A stretch of DNA of 37,500 nt from contig NC_135552.1 in the NCBI RefSeq assembly GCF_964340395.1, positions 3,839,701 to 3,877,200 of the forward strand. The letters run 5' to 3'. The notes beneath the pieces were generated by a model. It saw only the letters and a program-made list of their open reading frames with translations. It did not search any database and was not told the DNA's origin. Each line of letters starts with the position of its first letter. The first letter of the stretch is position 1. Below, in pieces: positions 26,749 through 37,500 of the stretch. Both the position numbers and the translations under genes were made by a program. The DNA comes from Glandiceps talaboti. Its lineage: Eukaryota > Hemichordata > Enteropneusta > Spengelidae.

Positions 26749-27035
26749 GGATCAACATCCTCATTCTATGACACAATCCACGATATCTTACTGCACTATA
26801 TATTACTAGTGCACTGTTCACCTTTTCTCCTGTGAGACCCACTCCACTCCTATCCTTACACTACAATCAACATTTGTGATTTGACTCACTATGTAATATG
26901 TATTTGTTAGTAGTGATTTGACTGATACATTCTGATATTACCCTGGACATCACGGGTACAACAGCAGTGGCAGTGGTGTTATTAGACTGTCGACAGTCCC
27001 TCGCGCCTTTTTTTCTATGTTTTATCTAAGAGACA
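26749..27035. other. spacer, nothing recognised
   Basis: No ORF or repeat is seen apart from a short T-run near 27007. Confidence 0.4.
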
Positions 27036-27272
27036 ATTTAGATTAAGTTCTTTTATAAACTATCTAATAGTATGAAGGTTATGATAACAAAACCTTCAAG
27101 TTCACTTTTGCCCCAAAGTGCAAGATAAGTGAATCACTGATTGTGAAACAGCCAAACATGTACATAGCTAGGTAGCTAGGTAATACATGTATATGTATAA
27201 TTTTATGTATAGTTATGTTTGAACCCTTACATGAAGTAATATTAAAAAAATTATGAAAGAAACAGAGACAAG

Positions 27273-27775
<503 letters not shown>

Positions 27776-28021
27776 CACAGGCCATGTGTTAGAAAATGTT
27801 TGTAATGATCTGAAGGGTCCTGGTTGGAGAGGTACTAGCAGGTTGAACAGTACACGCGAACTTGGGCATCATTTCCCTGCCAAGACAGCAGTGGTCCATC
27901 TATTTTTTTTCCCATTACCCACTCAGATCTGGATTTTTTTTCAAGCAACTCCATTTGGCATCTTTTTTCCCCCCGAAATCTTCGAAGCCCCCCCCCAGGA
28001 TATCAAATGGTCCACCCCTTA

Positions 28022-28640
28022 GCTGATATGCGCTCTGATAACTCAGACACATCTCGGTTTCTCTCTGGTTACTCCGGCGATGTTTCGGAGTTCATCGGAG
28101 CGCACAGCTAAATCACAGTCTGTCGTGATTAGTCTCACTCATCATTGAAAATATTAGCTAGTCTCCTGCACGTACCATTACTACATTCCTTGAAAGCAGT
28201 TACGACTTACGTAGTCCCATCCATATGCAAATTGCCGCGTGATGTCACAGATCTACGTGTTGATACAACACACCCTCTAAAACGTACAGAGGCATTTACG
28301 TACAAAATACGATATTATCATGATTATTATTTCTCATCCGTTGATTCATTTGTGATTTGGATACTAGCAATCACCTGAGTCAATATCTGGTTTTGTGGAC
28401 GACTATCAGCAGAGTTGAAGTTGAGTTGTAGCGAACGACATTCTGCGAACACGGAAGTAGTTCTAGTTCCATGCTGCTAACAACTGGACGTGTAGCGTGT
28501 AGCAGTGCTATGCTCCAACGTCACACCCCAGACACAGATTGAGAAATCACCACAGCGTTAAGTACGATCGTTTGTAATACATATATAGGTATGTCCGCTT
28601 AGGTTTGTGTAAAAATGCGTTTAAATTTGTTGACATGTTA
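28022..28640. other. spacer, nothing recognised
   Basis: No coding similarity, repeat or RNA gene is seen. A small inverted pair, GCGCTCTGAT (28030) and ATCGGAGCGC (28094), is the only structure. Confidence 0.4.
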
Positions 28641-28645
28641 GTGGC

Positions 28646-28774
28646 TTTACGCCATAGCCATCTGTGGGCTAAGATTCGGATAGACTAGACAAATGTGGTA
28701 CCGGCCTCGCCATTCTAAAGCGGAGTGGCCGGTGACGGTACTTTCTGAATATTCGTAAATAACTATGGCGTAAA
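28646..28774. mobile_element. small foldback, 12-bp perfect ends
   Basis: TTTACGCCATAG at 28646-28657 is the exact inverse of CTATGGCGTAAA at 28763-28774. The centre holds an imperfect inverted pair, GTACCGGCC and GGCCGGTGACGGTAC. It is probably a MITE remnant. Confidence 0.6.
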
Positions 28775-28783
28775 CCTCGACCC

Positions 28784-28945
28784 AATCTGATGTGGTAAAA
28801 GTGGCTAGATGTATTTATTTACCACTATTTCCATCGCTTTGTGTCGATTTTTTTTTAGGACGTCGATCACTCAGAACAAAATAAAGGACATTTAAAGCGA
28901 TGAAAATAAATAAATGTATCTCGCCGCTTTCGCCACATTAGATTT
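28784..28945. mobile_element. foldback element, arms of about 55 bp
   Basis: Left arm 28784-28840 (AATCTGATGTGG, GTATTTATTTA, CCATCGCTTT) pairs with right arm 28894-28945 (AAAGCGATG, TAAATAAATGTATC, CCACATTAGATT) at about four of five positions with one small indel. Weaker pairing continues outward (ACCTCGAC with GACCGACCTC). Non-coding and MITE-like; it abuts the previous foldback. Confidence 0.75.
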
Positions 28946-29378
28946 TAATCAGACCGCGACCGACCTCAACCATAATAGTCCATACACGACTCAGTGGTGT
29001 GTTTAATTTACTTTTATTTTTCTTTCTGTGCTGGAGGGCAGACTACAGAATTCAACATTTCTCATATCATAAATCGTTCTTTTTTCGTGTTATCAAATTA
29101 CATTCAATAACAGCGGGTGTCTATTTAATACATATAAGCTCAACTACTACACGTACACAACCATTTTCCCTTTCCATCACGTAAGGTTACGTCATCGACG
29201 CGACCGCTGCACTTGTAAGTGTTTGTATAATCATGATTGTAATAAATTAACGTATTCAGTTTTCATGGGTGTGACGCACATGCAATAGAATAGTAAATGC
29301 GATAGTATGTGAAGTTGGATTGTGACGTCGCCATTGTGTTGGAAACTGACTTCTCTTTATTACAGAGTCCATGCCAGT
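28946..29378. other. spacer, nothing recognised
   Basis: AT-rich, short ORFs only. No repeat or gene is seen. Confidence 0.4.
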
Positions 29379-29570
29379 CCAAATGGATTAGGGGTAGACC
29401 ATTTGATATCCTGGGGGGGGGGCTTGGAAGATTTGTGGAGAGTCATTATTTTTTTCCCACCTGCTTGCCTGTGAATTATTTTTTCTCCTTCGCCTATGCT
29501 GGCAACTTTTTTTTCTTTCCTTCTTCGAGATATCCGGATTTTTTTACGCCTATCTTGAACACCTACTTTT
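29379..29570 (-). repeat. dispersed repeat, partial inverted copy
   Basis: The inverse of 29379-29425 reads AAGCCC, a C-run, CAGGATATCAAATGGTCTAC and CCCCTAAT, which is the right end of the repeat at 27036-28021 and 30616-31167. The AAATCTTCCAAG just inside also matches. Similarity fades leftward in the element (towards 29570), where AAAAATCCGGATAT resembles the shared CTCAGATCCGGATTTTTT motif region. Confidence 0.65.
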
Positions 29571-29894
29571 GTTGCCACAATTTTCTGTTTGGTTTTCGCA
29601 CAGGGTAATACAGAGAGTAAAAAGATGTTGTTCTATCACACACAGATTATATTTAGAAAACTGTATATTTCAATACATGTTTGATTTTCAATTGAATAAA
29701 CACCATTGACAGCTTTTATGCCATGACTCACTGAAAATGCAAATCGGAAACTTGATTGTGAACTCAAACATTCAGACAGACAGGTCAGTTTCTCCAGCCT
29801 GGGGGGATAGGGGTGGTCAGTGTTTTTCCATTGGGCCGACAAAAAGTCACTGACCCCCATGAATAAAGCCTGGGGTTTCATATCATCAGTAAGC

Positions 29895-30370
29895 TATCTA
29901 GAGGGAAGAGCTTTGAGACTGGGATATGTCCACCTCTTCCTGTTTGTTTGTTTGTTTGTTTGTTTATTTTTACTCTTAAAGCCAATTTTCAGGCTATTCA
30001 CAGACACTTTCAGACAATAATTTGCAAGCTATACAAGACAGCTCTAACATGTAAAATGCAACTACATATGGTTGAAACATTTTTTAAATAAAGTTTCATA
30101 GCATCTTGACAGCAAGAGGTGGAGGGAAGAACTTTGATTTGAGACTGGGACATGTCTACCTCTTATGGGGTCCTAGGGGTTCGCCCCCTAGATGCTTTTG
30201 AATTTTTTTTGCCAATTTTGGTGAATCTTATTGTTGGTTAAATGACTGAGTGGCCTCTGGCGTGAGGGAGTCCAAGGGTTTTCACCCCTGGTAGATCTGG
30301 AGTTTTTTGTTTCTATTTAGGCAATTTTCAGGTTATTCATAGCCTCTGAGGTAATATTGCCAAGCTTCGA
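29895..30370 (+). repeat. degenerate tandem repeat, period about 220 bp
   Basis: GAGGGAAGAGCTTTGAGACTG with GTCCACCTCTT (29901-29937) recurs as GAGGGAAGAACTTTGA with GACTGGGACATGTCTACC (30122-30163). CCAATTTTCAGGCTATTCA (about 29981) recurs weakly near 30209 and clearly as GGCAATTTTCAGGTTATTCA (about 30320). A (TTTG)n run at 29940-29963 lies in the first unit. No coding is seen. Confidence 0.6.
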
Positions 30371-30615
30371 AAAGCTAAAGTAAATATAACTTTTTAAAAT
30401 AAGTTTTCCATGTTATAAAAGAGAGCCTGTAACATTGGTGTATGGGCATTGATATTGCATTTATAGTAAAGTCACTGGTATGTTAGAGTACTTTAGGAGG
30501 TCATACCCAGTGTACAATAGAAACTTGAATTGATTTGTTGTGTCGATTCATATAGTGTCCGAAATAGAATGTATATTCATCCCTTCTGACAAATTCATTC
30601 TGAAGAGACTAGAAA

Positions 30616-31167
30616 AATTTAGATTAAGTTCTATTATAAACTATCTAACAGTATGAAGATTACCATTACAAAACCTTCAAGTTCACTTTTGCCCCAAAGA
30701 GTAAGATAAGTGAATCACTAATTGTGAAACAGCCAAACAGCCATTTACACGACATGTTCTGTAACTAGTGTGGTAGCTAGGTAATACATGTATATGTATA
30801 ATTTTATGTATAGTTATGTTTGAACCCATACATGAAGTAATATTCAAAAAATTTATGAAAGAAACAGAGACAAGAACAGATATATATATGTACCACAAGC
30901 AAACGAAACTGACTGGTCCCTGTCATGTGTTTGAAAATGTTTGTCATGATCTGGTAGGTGTCCTGGTTGGAGAGGTACTAGCAGGTTGAACATTACACTC
31001 GAACTTGTTTTTCCCTGCCAAGACATTTATTTCTAGCAGCAGTGGTCCATCTTTTATTCCATCACCCACTCAGATCCGGATTTTTTTCAAGCAACTCCAT
31101 TTGGCATATCCCCCCCCCCCCGAAATCTTCCAAGCCCTCCCCAGGATATCAAATGGTCCACCCCTTA
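30616..31167 (+). repeat. dispersed repeat, copy B
   Basis: Uninterrupted version of the repeat at 27036-28021. It has only about five TA units at the point where copy A carries the hammerhead insert. Both copies end exactly at CCACCCCTTA, which marks the element's right end. A C-run (31111) sits at the same place as in copy A. Confidence 0.88.
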
Positions 31168-31325
31168 TAACAATAACAGTTATGTGGAGAAAACCGTGCC
31201 GTGACCGACATCTAGCAAGTTACACCATGTGTACATTGCATGTATTATCGCTGTTCAACTTGATTTACGAGGGTCAATTATGGTCAACGAGAAGGGCCTG
31301 GAGGCTGACTATTCATGTATCCACT

Positions 31326-31418
31326 TAGCTCTGGATGTATATACTACGACGTTCGACACGTCTTCTCTCTGCTTCGAGGTTCGACACGTCTACGGTCTAG
31401 CATACACATCCAGAGCTA
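31326..31418. repeat. foldback with 13-bp perfect arms
   Basis: TAGCTCTGGATGT at 31326-31338 is the inverse of ACATCCAGAGCTA at 31406-31418. Inside, GTTCGACACGTCT occurs twice in direct orientation (31351 and 31379). No coding. Confidence 0.65.
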
Positions 31419-31525
31419 GTATCCACCCACTGTACATGCATGGGATCGTCCATGAAGTCGAACATCGACTATATCATGTATATCGCGGTGTTTAGTTGTC
31501 ATTATAGTACTAGTATGTTGTAGGT

Positions 31526-31630
31526 TAGACTGTAAGATACGACGTGACGTTTCGCCCTCACCGGCCTCCTCTCCTGTTAGGGGTTGGCCGATGTTTGAGG
31601 TCGCCCCGTCACGGCGTACCTTACAGACTA
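31526..31630. mobile_element. 105-bp MITE with 9-bp target-site duplication
   Basis: Terminal inverted repeats TAGACTGTAAGATACGACGT at the left and, inverted, TAGTCTGTAAGGTACGCCGT at the right, continuing GACG..CGCCCTCA / GACG..CGACCTCA. The element is flanked by a perfect direct repeat GTTGTAGGT (31517-31525 and 31631-31639). A 9-bp duplication is typical of Mutator-like elements. Related ends lie at 36111 and 36716. Confidence 0.88.
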
Positions 31631-31639
31631 GTTGTAGGT

Positions 31640-32657
31640 CAAAGACCCGTTTATAAAATTACTAATTAATAACAATTAATTTAATTGTTATATCTCCAGT
31701 GTGTCACTGTAAATGCTGATTCAGTGATTGGGTAAATTAATTTCACATACTTCCCCAGTTTTCAAGATGAGCACCTCCTCATCTGTACTTTGATCTGGAG
31801 TCCAAAATGAAGCCAAGTGATCAATTGAATTGAATTCAATCATTCGATTTTTTGTTTAGTATCAATTATTCGACCTTTGTATTTACATTTCGTGATAGCT
31901 ATCTTTAATTGTCCTCCCCGAGTAGGTCCAATTCTGTGTGTGGTTATGTAAAAAAACAAAAAACAAAACTATCCTTGGTAAGTTTACAATACCAAATTTA
32001 CCACAAAGTGTTACAACTATGCATTAGGCATCCCACATATCGAATGACTTGAATGAGAAGTCTTTTGGTAGTCTCAAACCACGTTTTAATACATTGTCTA
32101 GTACTGGAACTGTGGTCTGGAGTGTTATACTCAATGTGTTTCATGATACACGTATCTAATTAAACAGTATTATTTCATTGTCACTGAGCTCCCCCCCCCC
32201 AACAGTGTTAATTGTTACAATATTTGTGAGAAGCCTTCAATCCATTCAGTGGTTTAGTTTTTAAATGGGCTTGTGGTTTTACCCCTGAGGATTTACTTCT
32301 ATTTTTTCATTTAGAATCTTGACTCCTCGTCAGAATCGAGTCCTCTATACTGTCTGTAAGCACCATACCACGTGTACAGTGAATATACACCATACAAATC
32401 AAACGGTGTGACTGTGTACTGACATTTCACCACAGATCCATCACACTGTGACGCCATAGATGGACTAGTGACTCTATCCCCCGGTAGTGACCCAGCTCTT
32501 TATCTGAATGAAACTATGACAACGAAGAAATGATTTCAGTATACAAGTGTAATAGTGTTAGACAGTGTCATGTAATGTAGGTCATGTACTGACATGAATC
32601 GGCAATTATTTTATTTTATAGTGGGTGTACTTATAAGTTTTTGAACAAATCTTCAAC
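31640..32657 (+). other. upstream region of MBOAT-B, nothing specific
   Basis: No ORF or repeat is seen apart from a C-run at 32192 and a short inverted AATTAATTTAATTG-type AT stretch near 31665. It presumably holds the promoter and 5' UTR of the gene starting at 32658, but I see no clear TATA or initiator. Confidence 0.4.
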
Positions 32658-35600
32658 ATGGCACCTGGTTTACAATATCTAGTGTCGGCGTTGTCTCGAG
32701 CCACTGGAGGTGCAGAGGCGGAGGTAAGTAACATTTACGCATGTATTACTGCCCATGGCAGACGTACTCTCCAATTTCATATATATGTTTGAGTAATTTT
32801 GGTCGATATGATTTGTCTCCAAGAATTCCATGACTACCTACAATATATACCTTACTTCTACGTTCAATGTTATCATCTTTGTACGAGCTACACTCGCCGC
32901 ACTACAATCTGATATTCGAGAAATGGATTGATATCAAAATTAGGCCATTGAGGTCAAGGTCAAATCTGATAAACTCACCAGGAATGATGATGAGATTAGA
33001 GTGTAAATATTGTGTGGGTTGCGGGCAGGTCGCTATTATTTTAACATTATACGTTAATTTATTCAGCTTAGCCAAGAACCTGTTTGCTGGCCACTGCCAG
33101 AGGAGGGAGTGGGCGGGGGAGGGGTAATGGAATGGAATGAAATCAAATAAACACCAGTCATTGCATAAAATAAATGATCTGCCAAATGGGGTGGTTACAT
33201 CAGGAAGAGAATTAGAAAGGAATGGTGGAAGAGTCACAATCAGTAACATGTGTAATCAGGATATTCATTCAGTAATTATGTCTCTATCATTGTCACAACA
33301 CAGCTCCCTGTACTGTATTCTATTCATGTCATTAGTAAAATAAATCATCATCATAGTGAGGATGATCACCATAGTATTGACTGAATACTTATGTGCTCAT
33401 ACAGAGTATTTATTATATGTAGATATATGTGTTGTCATTATTTTTTTTGTAAGCTTATATTTGTTTTGGTTGGTTTTATACAATTGCTGTTTTGAATGAC
33501 CCACAAATCGACCCGCAGTTCAGCCTGTCGGCCCGCAAAATAACGATACTTATCAGATTATTGGGATTAAAATTGTTGAATCGAGTCTTAGTGTATTGCA
33601 GTTATTGAGCTATTGTACAATATGTATTTTAAGGACGAATAGGGACACAATTTGATAAAAGCATGTCAAATATTTCAGCTGGGCCAAAACAGACATTTTA
33701 TCTGATTAAATTATGACAATATATTATATCTTGCATTCCAGGCAACGTTCGTCGTTTTTCAAGTAATCTGTTTAGTTCTGGCTATTCTGTATCGACATTT
33801 ACTACATCCCAGTAAAGTTACCCCAACAACCAGACACATCGTTGCAACTGCATTAGGATTATACATAGGAGTATATAACTTCTCATGGTAAGTTAAACGG
33901 TCGGTACAACATGCAGGTACAGGCCAGGTGCAGGCCAGGGCCAGGCCAGGTCAAGTCAGGTATTGACTGAATTTTATTTTTTGGATTCACATTCAGATCC
34001 AAAGATCTGCCATAGAACTCACTTGACAGTCAATATTTAGTCAAATACTTCAACACATTTACACTACTGTGCTGTTCACATGACTACAACCATGCTCGGA
34101 CTTTGACCCCAAACTTTGTTCTAGTTACATGTTCAGAGCTTTAACCATTAAAACAGTATCCAAACAGAACTCATACTTTTGGGTTGGACCCAATCAAAAT
34201 TGGTGTGAATTTCCTGCCTAAAATAGGAGTGGAAGAAGGGATTTACGATGACTTGTCTTTGACGTTTTTTTTCTGACCTTCGACATCAAACATTATATAC
34301 ACCACTAAAATCACTTTATGTGATAAAGGAATCCAAGGCTGTATCTTGATAATTTTCGTCATGATAATTTTAAAACACTGTGTATATTACACACTTTTTA
34401 TCAGGCACATCCACATACTACCTACCTGTGGATATTGAAAAAGCGAACAATGTTAGCCGAACCTTATCCCCATACACACGAAATGCGACTATTTTTCCAT
34501 ATGAGTGTCTGTCATCTTTTGTTTTACTTGAAATAATTTTTTAAAAGCCTGTAGTTGTCCTGTGTACCATGGCCAATCATTGGTAAAACGTATTTTGCTC
34601 TTGAACACACCCAATACGTACAAGAATGGATAATATGAAATCGATGTGAAAAATGTGATTCTTAGAACATAATTGACAGTAATTGCATGGCGATTAGTAA
34701 TATAAATTTTGATTTAATCTTATCTTAACCCCAATCACAGGTCAATATGTCACTTACTTCTCCAATCAACTGTGGCGTATATTATTATGAAAGTTATTGA
34801 TCCGAAAAGAAGTATGCCTCAAGTCGTCTTCGTGTTTGCTATGGGTTATCTGTGTGTAGAACAATTGCGGAAAGCCTTATCGAGTGACTTAACAAGTGTG
34901 GACCATTCAACGTAAGATAAATTTTGTGTTCCGTTTAAAGGGAATGATAGCTCGTAAATTCATACTTGAATCTTAAGTGATTAAAAATGAGTTGGTTTCA
35001 TTCAATTTTTACTTATCAGTACGGAGTTGGCATCAATCCTAACATAGTCTACAGTGATATATGAGACTTGCAAGACAACTCATGTTAAACATATAGTCGA
35101 CTTATTCTATTGTTAGTATAATTATAATACGTTTAATGTAAGCTGTATGTCTTGTATGTCACCCACCAAAGTTCGGATCAATCCCAACTTCAATTCGTTC
35201 TGATGTGAACGTGAATGAAATTAACACATAGATATTTTCTCATTTAGCATCCAATATTCGTCAAACAACGTGATTTCACAAGGTGTCCTCCGTATATCCT
35301 CCGTATATATAATGTATATCCTCCCTCAGGTTAACTATCGGGCAAATGTTTGAAATTGCTCGCTTTGTGTTGTGAAACAGTACAGTACAGTACAGTACAG
35401 TACAGCACAGCACAGTACAGTACAGTACAGTACAGTACAGTACAGTACAGTACAGTACAGTACAGTACAGTACAGTACAGCACAGCACAGCACAGCACAG
35501 CACAGTAATTCAGTGGTTTACAAAGAAAAGCAAATGTGACATCTATAAACATGGACATGCATGTATATAATGTTTGTGAGTACAAGTGCGTTTGAAACTG

Positions 35601-37500
35601 TGTAGTACTGTTAGTGGTTTATATATCCTATACACAAAGCAGCACCACAGGGTACGATATTCTTGTATACTTCAATATTCGCCCGTAAGAAATTTGGATT
35701 ACTTGAAAAACTGTATAAGGTATCAATTTCCCAAAACTGCTGTATTTCAACGTTTGCCCATACATAACAACTGTACACAATAAAACTAGTAATAATATAC
35801 TTTTTATATGCTTACCTGTCATGATTTATATTGGTTTGAATTACCTGAGGTATACAAATACGGCTTCGCGATTGGCTGAGCCACCTTTGACTGATGATTT
35901 GTCGGGGCTTAATGACATGTAGTAACATGTAATAATTATCCATAACCTCAATATCTATTCAAACATGTTAAATACTGATTATGTTTCCTTTTTTCCTGTT
36001 AGTTCCATGATGATCATCACACAGAGAATTACAAGCCTCGCATTTAGCATTAAAGATGGTAAGTATTATACTTCGACAACTATCATCATTAGGTGTCCCC
36101 CCCCCCTCGTCCGTAAGGTACGCCGATACGAGGCGCCCTCACACATCGGTTAACTTTTTTCAGATAGAGTGTTGCAGATGACATATTCATAATTCTAGTA
36201 AATTCCATATTTTGACTACAGTATGCCCTACTTCGACTGAAAGGTCAGTAGACTTTCTCAAGGACATGGAATTTAGACAATAAGAGCACACTTAAGTCTG
36301 TAAGACAACAGTGTACATTTCACACATAACTAGAATTCATAATGATCATTTATCAAATGTTATTGGGAAGCGTCATTAGAGCATAACAACTGGACATTAA
36401 CGACAATAAAAGGGGTTTACACTTAGAACAGCAGCAAGGAGGCACTTCCAAGTCGCATGAACGGAGCAGAGGTGAGAGTGGATATGCTATTGGGTCTAGT
36501 GTATACTTTCAATTGACCGTAAAACTGTATGATGTCTGCTAGCTAATTCCCTAAAGTCCACGCGATCTCGTGTACAAGTGGAAATATGAGAGTGATTTGA
36601 GTATAGTTGCATGATCTACCGGCTAGACGCCTGATGGAGAATTAACGTTAACATTTGAGGTCGATCCTAATTCTACAAGAGCACGTCGGTGAGGGCGGAG
36701 CGACACGACGTGTCTTACGCTTAAACTAGACCCCCTCCCCCAATATTTATCAGACTTTTCTTCAATATCCGTTACACTTGATCTCGTGTTTTAGCGTATA
36801 AAATATTAAAATAGTGTTGTACACATAACATAGAACTTTAAGTATAGTAATCATTATTTGTTGGCTGTCTCTCGATGTTCACCAAAAATACAGAAAAAGT
36901 CCCAGATGCTGCTTCTCAAACTTTACATCTGACATTACATCACATCACAGCATCACATTACACTACGTCTAACGTGTATCACACCATATACTACACCACG
37001 CCACGTATGCCACGCTACCAGATGCACGCTATGTAAACGACACGACACCATATTAAAACCACTAGCCCCTTTACGGCATCGCTTAAACAGATACCCCTCT
37101 CAATCCTATAATTTTACGTTGCGTCAGCTGATCGATAAGTCTGATAAACATCTGAATTAGTCTTTTACCTTATTATTCACAGGACACACAGATGGTTCCA
37201 AATTAAATCCGAAACAAAAAGAATTAGCAGTGAGGTATGTTTCAATTGTACTTTAAACATTTTCAAAGTGCTCGTCTTCTTTTGCTTTTTTTGCCATCTG
37301 ATTAAATCCACACGCTGCCTTCTCCTATTTAATAATTGTCAACTGAACACTCTAAATGTAATGTATATCTAGTACCTTGTGTGGACACTTAGTTAGTAAC
37401 TTGATTATGTTCTAATAACTGTATTACATTTTCTCCATTTCTTAAAAGGCGCTTCCCCACAGTCGTAGAATATTATAGTTATATATTTCATTTCCAAGCT
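32658..37500 (+). CDS. MBOAT2: MBOAT1/2-type lysophospholipid acyltransferase, N-terminal part (MBOAT-B)
   Basis: Second ER membrane acyltransferase of the same family as the gene at 4647-9362, same strand. Exons are 32658-32723, 33742-33887, 34741-34911, 36003-36058, 37183-37234 and 37449 to beyond the edge, joined in phase with GT..AG borders. Start ATG has a good context (AACATGG). Family landmarks: RHLLHPSKVTPTTRHIVAT and LGLYIGVYNFSW, VFVFAMGYLCV, MMIITQRITSLAFSIKDG (the conserved MBOAT1/2 block), KQKELAVRRFPTVVEYYSY. The catalytic Asn/His exons lie right of the window, so completeness cannot be judged. No break is seen. The two MBOAT fragments do not overlap in protein position, so their mutual similarity cannot be measured here. 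Confidence 0.9.
33498..33550 (+). repeat. segment shared with 11702-11754
   Basis: Fifty-three bases (ATCGACCCGCAGTT, CGCAAAATAACGATACT) in MBOAT-B intron 1 match the stretch just after the breakpoint of H3 unit 1, with about six differences. It is probably a piece of a dispersed element. The rest of intron 1 (32724-33741) shows nothing else. Confidence 0.7.
33915..33962 (+). repeat. short CAGGCCAGG-type repeat
   Basis: Five imperfect copies of CAGG(C/T)CAGG-like units just after the exon 33742-33887 donor. The rest of this intron (33963-34740) holds nothing recognisable. Confidence 0.7.
35377..35507. repeat. (ACAGT)n pentanucleotide microsatellite
   Basis: About 26 units, with CACAG variants near 35404 and in a block at 35480-35505. 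Within the MBOAT-B intron 34912-36002, which otherwise shows nothing. Apparent ORFs on the minus strand (CTVLY repeats) are artefacts. Confidence 0.96.
36110..36722. mobile_element. longer inverted-repeat element of the 31526 family
   Basis: Left end CCGTAAGGTACGCCGATACG then GGCGCCCTCA (36111-36150). Right end, inverted, GCGTAAGACACGTCGTGTCG then CCGCCCTCACCGACG (36720-36680). Both match the ends of the 105-bp element at 31526. The interior is about 530 bp without coding potential. No target duplication was found; C-runs flank both ends. Confidence 0.65.
36930..37075 (+). repeat. degenerate ATCAC/CACGC-rich stretch
   Basis: Irregular simple sequence (CATCACATCACAGCATCACA, ACACCACGCCACG) in the MBOAT-B intron before exon 37183. 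No function is seen. Confidence 0.5.

Noticed and set aside
29845-29896. Possible minus-strand hammerhead (CTGATGA, GAAAC, CCCC..GGGG, GTC)
   Set aside because: Stem II would be only TAT between the two core boxes and stem I does not pair, so the fold fails.
32902-33249. 115-codon minus-strand ORF in MBOAT-B intron 1
   Set aside because: No recognisable domain, and it lies within an intron on the opposite strand; likely chance.

Overview
The window is animal (metazoan) nuclear DNA, most likely from an invertebrate. It holds spliced genes with GT..AG introns, replication-dependent histone H3 genes ending in the animal 3' stem-loop, many degenerate LINE fragments, AT-rich introns and long micro- and minisatellites. 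I cannot place the phylum from sequence alone; an invertebrate deuterostome or a lophotrochozoan would both fit.

Layout. (1) 1-9810 is the 3' part of a gene for an MBOAT1/2-type lysophospholipid acyltransferase (MBOAT-A, + strand, six exons visible, poly(A) signal at 9784). Its introns carry a 27-bp minisatellite of at least 4.6 kb, a 55-bp minisatellite, and two arrays built from copies of the gene's own exon-end plus splice-donor sequence. (2) 9811-24500 holds four histone H3.2-type genes, all on +, with identical proteins, CCAAT and TATA promoters and 3' stem-loops. No H4, H2A, H2B or H1 is seen. The spacers contain fragments of at least four LINE families, several ending in (TATG)n. (3) 24500-32650 is gene-poor. 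It contains a minus-strand L1/Tx1-like LINE fragment, an unrecognised broken ORF, two long copies and one inverted partial copy of a dispersed repeat, foldback elements, and a 105-bp inverted-repeat element with a perfect 9-bp target-site duplication. Between (TA)n tracts in one copy of the dispersed repeat lies a complete match to a type I hammerhead self-cleaving ribozyme (27542-27608). (4) 32658-37500 is the 5' part of a second MBOAT1/2-type gene on the same strand (MBOAT-B, six exons visible, running off the end).

How it fits together. The two MBOAT genes are head-to-tail paralogues, and the H3 array with its repeats occupies the interval between them. The four H3 genes are near-identical, but different segments of each gene group the copies differently, which points to gene conversion. 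The spacers of H3 copies 2 and 3 also share a LINE fragment, so whole units were duplicated. The strongest non-gene signals are the hammerhead fold, the splice-donor arrays in MBOAT-A, and the RLE-type LINE flanked by (TATG)n.
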